From Micromonospora chaiyaphumensis (GTDB lineage Bacteria > Actinomycetota > Actinomycetes > Mycobacteriales > Micromonosporaceae), in the NCBI RefSeq assembly GCF_900091435.1, contig NZ_FMCS01000002.1, positions 620,001 through 684,000 of the forward strand: a DNA stretch of 64,000 nucleotides. The letters are read 5' to 3'. Position 1 is the first letter of the stretch; each line of letters begins with the position of its first letter. Both the position numbers and the translations under genes were made by a program. Under the pieces are notes generated by a model. That model saw nothing but the letters and a program-made list of their open reading frames with translations. It was not told the origin of the DNA and ran no database searches. Positions 1 through 7,825 of this stretch are shown here, piece after piece.

Positions 1-2661
1 CTTCTTCTTCGGCGCCGGACCCTTCGCCCGCTTCTCGGCGAGCATCTCGGAGGCCTCCTCGAGGGTCAGCGCCTCCGGGGTCTGGGCGCGCCGCAGCGAG
101 GCGTTGGTCTCCCCGTCCGTCACGTACGGGCCGAACCGCCCGTCCTTGATCACCAGCGGCTTCTCGGTGAGCGGGTCGTTGCCCATCTCCCGCAGCGGCG
201 GCGCGGCGGCCCGGCGCTGCCGGGTCTTCGGGGCGGCCAGCAGGGCCAGCGCCTCGTCCAGCGTGACGGTGAACATCTTGTCTTCCGAGTCCAGCGAGCG
301 GAACTCGTCACCGCGCTTGACGTAGGGGCCGTAGCGGCCGTTGTTGGCGACCACCTCGTTGCCCTCGGGGTCGGTGCCGATGAGCCGGGGCAGGCTGAGC
401 AGCTGCAACGCCTGGTCGAAGGTGAGGCTGTCCGGCGACTGCGAGCGCAGCAGCGAGGACTTCCGTTCACCGCTGGCCACGTAGGGGCCGAACCGGCCGG
501 ACTTGAGCAGGATCGGCTCGCCGGTGGCCGGGTCGTCGCCGAGCTTGCGCTCGCCCCCGCCGCCGAGGAACAGCTCGTGCACCTTCTCCGGGGTCAGCTC
601 GTCGGGCGCCAGCCCCTCGGGGATCGGCGCCCGGTCGCCCTGGCCGCCGCCCTCCTCGCCCTCCGCGGGGGGCGTGGGCTGCTCGCCGGGCATCGCCCGC
701 TGGAGGTACGGCCCGTAGCGGCCGACCCGGACGACGACCTCGCGCCCGTCCTCGTCGGTGAAGAGCGGGATCGAGTTGACGCTGCGCGCGTCGATCTCGC
801 TGAGGTTCTCGGTGACCAGCTTCTTCAGCCCGCCCGCGTGGGCGATGGCCTGGTCGCCGGTGCCGTTGGCGCTGCCGAAGTAGAAGGAGGTGAGGAAGTC
901 GACCGCCGCGTGGTCACCGCCGGCGATCTCGTCCAGCTCGTTCTCCATGCTGGCCGTGAAGTCGTAGTCGATGAGGCGCGGGTAGTGCCGCTCCAGCAGC
1001 CCGATCACCGCGAACGCCAGGAACGACGGGATCATGGCCTGGCCGCGCTTGAAGACGTACCCGCGGTCCTGGATCGTCTGCATGATCGACGCGTACGTCG
1101 ACGGGCGGCCGATGCCCAGCTCCTCCAGGGCCTTGACCAGCGACGCCTCGGTGTAGCGGGCGGGCGGCTGGGTGTGGTGGCCCTGGGGGGCCAGCTCGTC
1201 GGCGGTGAGCGGCTGGTCCTTGGTCAGGGTGGGCAGCCGCCGCTCGGCGTCCTCGGCCTCGGCGTTCTCGTCGTCGCTCGACTCGACGTACGCCCGCAGG
1301 AAGCCGGGGTCGGTGATGGTCTTGCCGGTGGCGCCGAAGTCGGCCTCCTCGCCGGCGTTGGACAGCGCCCGGATGCGCACCGAGACGCTGGAGCCGACCG
1401 CGTCGGTCATCTGCGAGGCGATGGTGCGCCGCCAGATCAGCTCGTAGAGCTTGAACTCCTCGGCGGACAGCTCCTTGGCCACCTCGCCCGGGGTGCGGAA
1501 GTTGTCCCCCGCCGGGCGGATCGCCTCGTGTGCCTCCTGTGCGTTCTTCACCTTGCCGGTGTAGCGGCGCGGCTCCGGCGGCACGCTGCGCTCGCCGTAG
1601 AGCTCGGCGATCTGCCGGCGGGCCGCCGCGATGGCGGTCTCCGACAGGTTCACCGAGTCGGTACGCATGTAGGTGATGTAGCCGTTCTCGTAGAGCCGCT
1701 GCGCGGTGCGCATCGTCTGCTGGGACGAGAGCCGCAGCTTGCGGGCCGCCTCCTGCTGGAGGGTGGAGGTGATGAACGGCGCGTACGGGCGGCGGCGGTA
1801 GGGCTTCTCCTCGACCCGGGTGACCGTGAAGGGCCGACCGTCCAGCCGCGCGGCCAGCCCCCGGGCACCGCTCTCGTCCAGGTGCACCACGCCGGCGCCG
1901 GCCCGGACCCGGCCCGTGGTGGGCTCGAAGTCCTTGCCGGTGGCGATCCGGTCGCCGTTCAGCGCGATCAGGGTGGCGTTGAAGGTGCGCGGACCCTCGC
2001 CCGGGTTCGCGACCGCCAGGGTGGCCAGGATGTCCCAGTACTCGGCGGTGCGGAACGCCATCCGCTGCCGCTCCCGCTCGACCACGATCCGGGTGGCCAC
2101 GGACTGCACCCGGCCGGCGGAGAGGCCGCTGCGGACCTTGCGCCAGAGCACCGGGGAGACCTCGTAGCCGTAGAGCCGGTCGAGGATGCGCCGGGCCTCC
2201 TGCGCGTCGACCAGGTCCCGGTCGATCTCCCGGGGGTTGGCCACCGCGGCCTGGATGGCCGGCTTGGTGATCTCGTGGAAGACCATCCGCTTGACCGGCA
2301 CCTTGGGCTTCAGCGTCTCCACGAGGTGCCACGCGATCGCCTCGCCCTCGCGGTCCTCGTCGGTGGCGAGGAAGATCTCGTCCACCTCCTTGGCCAGCGA
2401 CTTCAGCTTGGTGATCTGCTTCTTCCGGTCGGCGGAGACCACGTAGAGGGCGGCGAAGCCGTTGTCCACGTCCACGCCGAGCCGGGCCCAGGGCTTGTCC
2501 TCGTAGGCGGCCGGGATCTCGGCGGCATTGCGGGGCAGGTCCCGGACGTGGCCGAAGCTGGCCTCCACGACGTACCCCGGGCCGAGGTAGCCCGAGATCG
2601 TCTTGGCCTTCGCCGGTGACTCGACGATGACCAGACGGGTGGTTCCAGCGTTGCTCGGCAC
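1..2661 (-). CDS. topA: DNA topoisomerase I (3' end beyond the window)
   Basis: Type IA topoisomerase that relaxes negatively supercoiled DNA by cutting and passing one strand. The first 887 residues are visible. The Toprim domain comes first (VIVESPAKAK near residue 13, then the acidic DEDREGEA motif). The catalytic tyrosine is Tyr331 in GYITYMRTDS. From about residue 600 there are at least four Topo_C repeats built on GRYGPY or GRFGPY. The last visible residues (KGPAPKKK) begin the lysine-rich tail that replaces zinc fingers in actinobacterial TopA. The GTG start at 2661 is chosen for the purine-rich GGGGAGAGAC just upstream and because LVIVESPAKAK follows at the usual distance. The stop lies outside the window. 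Function is very secure. Confidence 0.97.
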   Translation of the reverse strand, partial: MPSNAGTTRLVIVESPAKAKTISGYLGPGYVVEASFGHVRDLPRNAAEIPAAYEDKPWARLGVDVDNGFAALYVVSADRKKQITKLKSLAKEVDEIFLATDEDREGEAIAWHLVETLKPKVPVKRMVFHEITKPAIQAAVANPREIDRDLVDAQEARRILDRLYGYEVSPVLWRKVRSGLSAGRVQSVATRIVVERERQRMAFRTAEYWDILATLAVANPGEGPRTFNATLIALNGDRIATGKDFEPTTGRVRAGAGVVHLDESGARGLAARLDGRPFTVTRVEEKPYRRRPYAPFITSTLQQEAARKLRLSSQQTMRTAQRLYENGYITYMRTDSVNLSETAIAAARRQIAELYGERSVPPEPRRYTGKVKNAQEAHEAIRPAGDNFRTPGEVAKELSAEEFKLYELIWRRTIASQMTDAVGSSVSVRIRALSNAGEEADFGATGKTITDPGFLRAYVESSDDENAEAEDAERRLPTLTKDQPLTADELAPQGHHTQPPARYTEASLVKALEELGIGRPSTYASIMQTIQDRGYVFKRGQAMIPSFLAFAVIGLLERHYPRLIDYDFTASMENELDEIAGGDHAAVDFLTSFYFGSANGTGDQAIAHAGGLKKLVTENLSEIDARSVNSIPLFTDEDGREVVVRVGRYGPYLQRAMPGEQPTPPAEGEEGGGQGDRAPIPEGLAPDELTPEKVHELFLGGGGERKLGDDPATGEPILLKSGRFGPYVASGERKSSLLRSQSPDSLTFDQALQLLSLPRLIGTDPEGNEVVANNGRYGPYVKRGDEFRSLDSEDKMFTVTLDEALALLAAPKTRQRRAAAPPLREMGNDPLTEKPLVIKDGRFGPYVTDGETNASLRRAQTPEALTLEEASEMLAEKRAKGPAPKKK

Positions 2662-2974
2662 GTCTCTCCCCGACCTCACTCCTACGTAATGCCCGCTTCG
2701 CGGCATGTTGCACCCTGCCGGACCACCGGCGGTCCGGATGTCCAACGTAACGCGCCGTCCGCGTTCCGGGTTTCGTGGGCGGCAAATGATCAGGTGGCGT
2801 CGACCATCGGCCGGCACCCCGCCGGACGGCGCCACCGTACACCGTGGGTAGGGCGCCGAGCGGGTCACTGTGACGATCACGCACCCACGGCGGAGGGGAC
2901 ACCGGTCGTTTTCCTGCGCAAACCTCCGCACGACATGTCCGGGATCGGACAGCCGGCGGGGTTGCGCCGGAGGG
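2662..2974. other. Intergenic region upstream of topA
   Basis: This stretch of 313 bases holds no gene I can support. It must carry the topA promoter on the minus strand, and it follows the 3' end of the next minus-strand gene. A short dyad GTCAC-T-GTGAC occurs near 2863-2873. No convincing terminator hairpin or -10/-35 pair was found. Confidence 0.5.
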
Positions 2975-3583
2975 TCAGCCGTGCGTCCCCGGCCACTCGG
3001 CCGTCGGCGCGGCGGGGGGCCGGTCCCCCACCAGCTCCGCGAGCCGGGCCACCCGCCGCCCGGTGATCCGGTACGCCGGCCCGCCCTCGTCCGACTCGAC
3101 GAACGCGGCCGGCAGCCCCACCGCGGCCAGCGCCGCGCGCACCGGCGGCCAGCACTCCTCGTCCGCCGGGCCGAGCCGGAGCCGGAACCCGGCCGGATCG
3201 GCGGCACCGGCGGCGGCGAGCCAGAGCCGCAGCCGCCGCCCGTTGAGGTGGAACGCCGCCGGGGGCCGCTTCACCGGGCCGCGCAGCCAGGCCAGTGCGA
3301 GCGGGGCGAGCGTGGTGGCGTACGCGGTGCGCACCAGGTGCCGCCCGTCCCCGGTCGGCTCCCAACTGGCCGGGACACCCCGGGCGCCCAGCTCGGCCAC
3401 CAGCACGTGCACCCGCCAGGCGGCGTCCACCAGTACGGAGACCCGGGCCGTCCCGCCCATCCGGACCACCTCACCGGGCCCGGCGAGCAGGCCGGCGAGG
3501 TCCGCCAGCGATGGATCGGCCGCCTCGGTGGAGAACAGCGAGGGCTGGCGGGCCGGGTTCGGGTGGGGAGGGGTCAGCGACAC
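2975..3583 (-). CDS. Conserved hypothetical protein next to topA
   Basis: A 202-residue protein with no domain I can name with confidence. The chain is leucine/alanine/arginine-rich, has no signal peptide and no membrane segment. It reads as two alpha/beta halves, the second ending in YRITGRRVARLAELVG (about residues 165-180). A hypothetical gene holds this place next to topA in mycobacteria (Rv3647c) and streptomycetes; equivalence is inferred from position and not from alignment. The GTG start at 3583 lies inside the last codons of the upstream lipoprotein gene (10-base overlap), which suggests coupled translation. Confidence 0.75.
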   Translation of the reverse strand: MSLTPPHPNPARQPSLFSTEAADPSLADLAGLLAGPGEVVRMGGTARVSVLVDAAWRVHVLVAELGARGVPASWEPTGDGRHLVRTAYATTLAPLALAWLRGPVKRPPAAFHLNGRRLRLWLAAAGAADPAGFRLRLGPADEECWPPVRAALAAVGLPAAFVESDEGGPAYRITGRRVARLAELVGDRPPAAPTAEWPGTHG

Positions 3584-4113
3584 TCCGGGACCTCGTCGAA
3601 GGCCTTTTTCAGCTCGGGTGAGTTGAGCCGGCTGGTGTCCAGCGCGCTCGCGTCGTACTCCTTGTTGAGCGTGTCCACGGCGGCCCGTACCCCGTCGTAG
3701 AACGGGCCGGCCTGCGCGGTGTCCAGCCGGTCGATGGTGTCCCGGGCCCGCCCGTACGCGTCCCGCACCTTGCTGAGCGAGGCGCGGAACCCGGCGGAGA
3801 TCTCGTCGCCGTGATCGGTGTCCGGCACGCCGGCCTCCTCGACCTTGCGCCGGGCCGTCTCGCTGGCCTGCTCGGCCCCGGCGAAGAGCCGGACCAGGTT
3901 CTCCTTGGCCTGCGCCGGGGTGGTCTGCGCGGTCATCTGCTGCTGGGTGCTGCTGGTCAGCTTGTTGATCTCGGCGCGCCAGGGGCTGAGTGCCTGACAG
4001 ACCGACGCGGCCCAGGCCTGCGGGCTGGGGCCACCGCACCCGGCGACGACGAGAACCAGCGTGGCCAGGACCACCGTGAGCTTTCCGGCGGTTGCCGCCC
4101 GGCGCGTACGCAT
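3574..4113 (-). CDS. Putative lipoprotein, unknown function
   Basis: The N-terminus is a clear lipoprotein signal: positively charged MRTRRAATAGK, a hydrophobic stretch, then the lipobox VAGC with lipidated Cys near residue 26, followed by GG. The mature part (about 150 residues) is helical and charged, with Gln/Thr-rich and Lys/Glu-rich stretches, so it is probably a membrane-anchored extracytoplasmic helical bundle. No family recognised. An in-frame GTG at 4149 would add 12 residues; the ATG at 4113 is preferred because it gives a normal signal peptide. The gene overlaps the next one downstream. Confidence 0.8.
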   Translation of the reverse strand: MRTRRAATAGKLTVVLATLVLVVAGCGGPSPQAWAASVCQALSPWRAEINKLTSSTQQQMTAQTTPAQAKENLVRLFAGAEQASETARRKVEEAGVPDTDHGDEISAGFRASLSKVRDAYGRARDTIDRLDTAQAGPFYDGVRAAVDTLNKEYDASALDTSRLNSPELKKAFDEVPECR

Positions 4114-4183
4114 GCGTTGCAGCGTACGACCTTGCGATGGAAGTGCCACCGGTCAGGTTTCGTGCACGGGACCGCCGGACGGC

Positions 4184-4219
4184 ACGGTTCCCGGCCGGCC
4201 GAGGCCGACCGGGAACCGT
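4184..4219 (-). terminator. Terminator hairpin after hppA
   Basis: Perfect 11-bp stem (4184-4194 with 4209-4219) around a 14-base GC-rich loop that can pair further. It lies 14 bases beyond the hppA stop on the minus strand, before the lipoprotein gene. There is no U-tract, as is common in high-GC actinomycetes. Confidence 0.65.
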
Positions 4220-4232
4220 CGCGTCGCCCGGG

Positions 4233-6581
4233 TCAGGCGTTGACCGTCTCCGGGTGCTGGTCCGGGGTGCCGGCGTCGCGGTCCGAGTCCGCCATCGCCA
4301 CGCCCTTGCGCTTGCTGAACACCACCGCCGCCACGATGACCAGGGCGGCCACCACGGCGATCGCGATGCGCAGCGGGGTGTTGCGGTCGTCGCCCACGCT
4401 CCAGGCCACCACGGCCGGGGCGATCAGCAGCGAGACCAGGTTCATCACCTTGATCAGCGGGTTGATCGCCGGGCCGGCGGTGTCCTTGAACGGGTCACCG
4501 ACCGTGTCGCCGATGACGGTCGCGGCGTGCGACTCGGAGCCCTTGCCGCCGTACGCGCCGTCCTCCACCAGCTTCTTGCCGTTGTCCCAGGCGCCGCCGG
4601 AGTTGGCCAGGAAGACCGCCATCAGGGTGCCCGCGCCGATCGCACCGGCCAGGTACGAGGCCAGCGCGCCCGGGCCGAGGCCGAAGCCGACAGCGATCGG
4701 GGCCAGGATGGCCAGCAGGCCGGGGGTCATCAGCTCGCGCTGCGCGTCCCGGGTGCAGATGTCGACGACCTTGCCGTACTCGGGGCGCTGGGTGCGGTCC
4801 ATGATGCCGGGCAGCTCACGGAACTGCCGGCGTACCTCCATGACCACGGCGCCGGCCGAGCGGGAGACCGCGTTGATGGCCAGGCCGGAGAAGAGGAAGA
4901 CCACCGCCGCGCCGATGATGAGGCCGACCAGGTTGCGCGGGTTGGCCACGTTCAGCGAGTTGAGGATCTCGGCGCCGACGTCGCCCACGCCCGCGTCCTC
5001 GTACGAGGAGCGCAGCGTGTCGGTGTACGAGCCGAACAGCGCGGTCGCGGCCAGCACGGCCGTGGCGATCGCGATGCCCTTGGTGATCGCCTTGGTGGTG
5101 TTGCCGACGGCGTCCAGCTCGGTGAGCGTCCGCGCGCCGTGCTCGTCGATGTCGCCGGACATCTCGGCCACGCCCTGGGCGTTGTCGGAGATCGGGCCGA
5201 AGGTGTCCATGGCGACGATGACGCCGACGGTGGTGAGCAGGCCGGTGCCGGCCAGCGCCACCGCGAACAGCGACAGCGTGATCGAGCTGCCACCGAGCAG
5301 GAACGCGCCGAAGACGCCCGCGCCGATGAGCAGCGCCGAGTAGACCGCCGACTCCAGGCCGACGCTGATGCCGGCGAGGATGACGGTGGCCGCTCCGGTC
5401 TGCGAGCTCTTGCCGATGTCCTGCACCGGGCGCCGGTTGGTCTCGGTGAAGTAGCCGGTGAGCGCCTGGATCGCGGCGGCCAGCACGATGCCGATGACGA
5501 CGGCGCCGATGGCCACGAGACGCGGGTTGCGGTCGACGTCGGTGAGGCCGCCCTCCAGCTCGCCGAAGGTCGCCGGCAGGTAGGCGAACGCGGCGATCGC
5601 CACCAGCACCGCGGCGATCACCGCGGAGAGGTAGAAGGCCCGGTTGATCGCGGTCAGGCCGTTGCGGTCCGAGGTGCGCAGCCGGGTGATGAAGACGCCC
5701 ACGATCGCGACGAGCACGCCGATGGTGGAAATGATCAGCGGGAAGACCAGGCCGGTCTCGCCGAACGCGGCGCGGCCCAGGATCAGCGCGGCGACCAGGG
5801 TGACCGCGTACGACTCGAAGAGGTCCGCGGCCATGCCGGCGCAGTCGCCGACGTTGTCGCCCACGTTGTCGGCGATGGTGGCGGCGTTGCGCGGGTCGTC
5901 CTCCGGGATGCCCTGCTCGACCTTGCCCACCAGGTCGGCGCCGACGTCGGCGGCCTTGGTGAAGATGCCGCCGCCGACCCGCATGAACATGGCGAGCAGC
6001 GCGGCGCCGAAGCCGAAGCCCTCCAGCACGGTCGGGGCGTCGCCCCGGAAGATCAGCACGACCAGCGCCGCACCGAACAGGCCGAGGCCGACGGTGAGGA
6101 AGCCGACCACGCCACCGGTGCGGAAGGCGATCTTCATGGCGCCCTCGCGCCCGCCTTCGCGCTCCCGGGCGGCCGCGGCGACCCGCAGGTTGGCGCGGGT
6201 GGCCAGCCACATGCCGGCGCCGCCGATGAACGCGCTGAACAGCGCACCCACGACGAAGAACGCCGACCGGCCGATCTTCACGAGGATCTCGCTGCCGTCG
6301 GTGTCGTGCACCGGCAGCAGGAACAGCAGCACGACGGCGATCACCACGAAGATCGCCAGGGTGCGGAACTGCCGCAGCAGGTACGCGGACGCGCCCTCCT
6401 GCACCGCCCCGGAAATCTCCTGCATGTTGGTGGTTCCCGTACCGGCCGCCAGGACCGCCCTGGTGAGGGCGGCCGCGAAGACGAGCGCCACCAGCGCGAT
6501 GACCGCGGCGATGACGACGTACGTCACGTTGGCTCCGGTAAGGGACAGTGCGCCGCCGTCGGCGGCCAAGGTCCCGGACAT
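4233..6581 (-). CDS. hppA: Membrane-bound H+-translocating pyrophosphatase, K+-independent type
   Basis: Couples hydrolysis of pyrophosphate to proton pumping across the cytoplasmic membrane. At 782 residues it is full length for the family, with about 16 hydrophobic segments. Conserved sequence includes the acidic substrate loop around DVGADLVGKVEQGIPEDDPRN and the later GGAWDNGKKLVEDG segment. The diagnostic GNTTKAIT motif has Lys497 and Thr500; in family knowledge this Lys/Thr pair marks K+-independent proton pumps, whereas K+-dependent ones carry Ala at both sites. The ATG at 6581 follows a strong AGGAGG ribosome site. It is a single-gene unit with its own terminator. The topA-hppA-bldG order matches Streptomyces. 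Confidence 0.97.
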   Translation of the reverse strand: MSGTLAADGGALSLTGANVTYVVIAAVIALVALVFAAALTRAVLAAGTGTTNMQEISGAVQEGASAYLLRQFRTLAIFVVIAVVLLFLLPVHDTDGSEILVKIGRSAFFVVGALFSAFIGGAGMWLATRANLRVAAAAREREGGREGAMKIAFRTGGVVGFLTVGLGLFGAALVVLIFRGDAPTVLEGFGFGAALLAMFMRVGGGIFTKAADVGADLVGKVEQGIPEDDPRNAATIADNVGDNVGDCAGMAADLFESYAVTLVAALILGRAAFGETGLVFPLIISTIGVLVAIVGVFITRLRTSDRNGLTAINRAFYLSAVIAAVLVAIAAFAYLPATFGELEGGLTDVDRNPRLVAIGAVVIGIVLAAAIQALTGYFTETNRRPVQDIGKSSQTGAATVILAGISVGLESAVYSALLIGAGVFGAFLLGGSSITLSLFAVALAGTGLLTTVGVIVAMDTFGPISDNAQGVAEMSGDIDEHGARTLTELDAVGNTTKAITKGIAIATAVLAATALFGSYTDTLRSSYEDAGVGDVGAEILNSLNVANPRNLVGLIIGAAVVFLFSGLAINAVSRSAGAVVMEVRRQFRELPGIMDRTQRPEYGKVVDICTRDAQRELMTPGLLAILAPIAVGFGLGPGALASYLAGAIGAGTLMAVFLANSGGAWDNGKKLVEDGAYGGKGSESHAATVIGDTVGDPFKDTAGPAINPLIKVMNLVSLLIAPAVVAWSVGDDRNTPLRIAIAVVAALVIVAAVVFSKRKGVAMADSDRDAGTPDQHPETVNA

Positions 6582-6742
6582 CTATGTCCTCCTGTACCGA
6601 ACAACTCGCGCCGTCCCGTGGAGACGCACGGACCGACGCCTGGATGCGGACTCGCAAGCGCGCGCCAACCCACCCCGGCGGACCAGCGATGAACACCCAT
6701 TCCCGCTGGCTGCGAGACAGGTCACTTGCTGACAACCCGGGT

Positions 6743-6772
6743 ACTGTAGCCCTCCGACGTGGTGAGGGTCAC
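6743..6772 (-). promoter_or_regulatory. Candidate promoter for hppA
   Basis: On the minus strand GTGACC (6767-6772) and TACAGT (6743-6748) are separated by 18 bases, which resembles a housekeeping promoter about 155 bases upstream of the hppA start. It is the best pair I see in the 316-base gap; the match is modest. Confidence 0.3.
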
Positions 6773-6853
6773 AGGCAGGGGGCACCGTGGCCCGATGATC
6801 TTCGTAACTGTGCTATGCGAAGAAATCTGATATAAGGGCCGGGCAGCACGACG

Positions 6854-6883
6854 AGGCCGCGCTCCCCGAGGGGAGCGCGGCCT
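6854..6883 (-). terminator. Terminator of the bldG operon
   Basis: A 14-bp perfect inverted repeat (6854-6867 with 6870-6883) with a tight loop, 15 bases past the stop of the anti-sigma-like gene. Strong GC stem, no U-tract. It separates the bldG operon from the hppA promoter region. Confidence 0.75.
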
Positions 6884-6897
6884 GCGGTTGAGTCGGG

Positions 6898-7335
6898 TCA
6901 GGCGCGGCCGACCGGCCACACCATCCGGACCTCGGTGCCGACGCCCTCGTCGACCGGGCGGACCTGCAGGTCCTCGACGAAGCCCGCGAGCAGGGCGAAG
7001 CCCACCCCGGTGGTCAGCGCGTCCTCGCTGAGCGACTCCTTGGCCAGCTCGTCCGGAGGCAGTGCGGCGAGCCCGATGCTCGCCTCGATGGGTGCACGGT
7101 CCACCACCCGCACCGTGTACGCCCCGCTGTCGGACATCTCCACGTAGACGGGGTCGGGCAGCCCGTACTGCCGGTGCAGTGCGACCGCCCGGGTGCACGC
7201 CTCGCCGATGGCCAGGCGCACCTCGTCGAGCAGGTCCTCGCGTACCCCGGCGCGGCGGGCCACCGCGACGCCGACCAGGCGGGCGGTGCGGACGTGCACC
7301 GGCGCCGGCGAGAACGACAGCTTGACGGTCGCCAT
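6898..7335 (-). CDS. ATP-binding anti-sigma-factor-like protein (RsbW/BtrW type) paired with BldG
   Basis: A 145-residue HATPase_c_2 protein, expected to be a partner-switching kinase or anti-sigma factor acting with the adjacent STAS protein. The G2 region GVGFALLAGFVEDL (about residues 112-125) is clear. In the N-box the usual EAxxNA asparagine is Arg49 (EACTRA), so Mg-ATP binding or kinase activity may be altered. As I recall, the gene beside bldG in Streptomyces shows a similar departure, so this may be a feature of the subfamily. The ATG at 7335 shares one base with the bldG stop (TGATG), implying translational coupling. A GTG one codon upstream is possible. Confidence 0.9.
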   Translation of the reverse strand: MATVKLSFSPAPVHVRTARLVGVAVARRAGVREDLLDEVRLAIGEACTRAVALHRQYGLPDPVYVEMSDSGAYTVRVVDRAPIEASIGLAALPPDELAKESLSEDALTTGVGFALLAGFVEDLQVRPVDEGVGTEVRMVWPVGRA

Positions 7336-7691
7336 CACGCGCCGGCGCCGGTCGCGTCGGCGTCGATCGCCGCGTCGACCGTGGGATGCAACGGGAACAC
7401 CTGGTCCAGGGCGGTGATCCGGAAGATCTTGAGCAGCGGCTCCTTGTCGCAGACCAGCGCGAAGGAACCGCCGGCCGAGCGGAGCCGCTTGAGCGCGCCG
7501 ACCAACACGCCGAGACCGGTCGAGTCGAGGAAGTCCACCCGGCCCAGGTCCACCACGACCCGGCGGGCACCGCCGTCGATCAGCTCCAGGAGCCGTTCCC
7601 GCAGGCGCGGCGCGGTGTAGACGTCCACCTCACCGCCGACCTCGAGCACCGTGTGCTCCCCCACGGTGCGGGTCGCCAGCGACAGCTCCAT
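7335..7691 (-). CDS. bldG: Anti-sigma factor antagonist, STAS domain, BldG-like
   Basis: A 118-residue single-domain STAS protein. In Streptomyces, BldG is phosphorylated on a conserved serine and titrates anti-sigma factors, controlling morphological development and antibiotic production. The matching residue here is Ser57 in DFLDSTGLG, and the overall sequence ([29 protein letters not shown]) is very close to Streptomyces BldG. The ATG at 7691 follows GAGGAGGGG. It is co-transcribed with the anti-sigma-like gene and divergent from a helicase, the same arrangement as in Streptomyces. Confidence 0.93.
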   Translation of the reverse strand: MELSLATRTVGEHTVLEVGGEVDVYTAPRLRERLLELIDGGARRVVVDLGRVDFLDSTGLGVLVGALKRLRSAGGSFALVCDKEPLLKIFRITALDQVFPLHPTVDAAIDADATGAGA

Positions 7692-7825
7692 CGGCCCCTC
7701 CTCGGTAAGCTCTCCTGGGCATCTAACCATCCCCCCGCGTGACCCCCTCGGGTCACCGGCGAAGGCTTCCCCATACCCCCGCCCCGCGGTTTCCAATTCC
7801 GAACACCAGTGCGAGAGTGCAGGAC

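Noticed and set aside
577..2619. Open frame of 680 codons opposite topA
   Set aside because: Antisense shadow of topA, with no ribosome site or recognisable domain.
4092..6692. Long open frame of about 866 codons opposite hppA
   Set aside because: Translation is Asp/Arg/His/Gln-rich nonsense typical of the antisense of a GC-rich gene. The opposite strand encodes a full hppA.
7739..7825. ATG 7739 as the start of the helicase
   Set aside because: It would leave only 47 bases to the divergent bldG start and adds a Pro/Arg-rich leader with no ribosome site.
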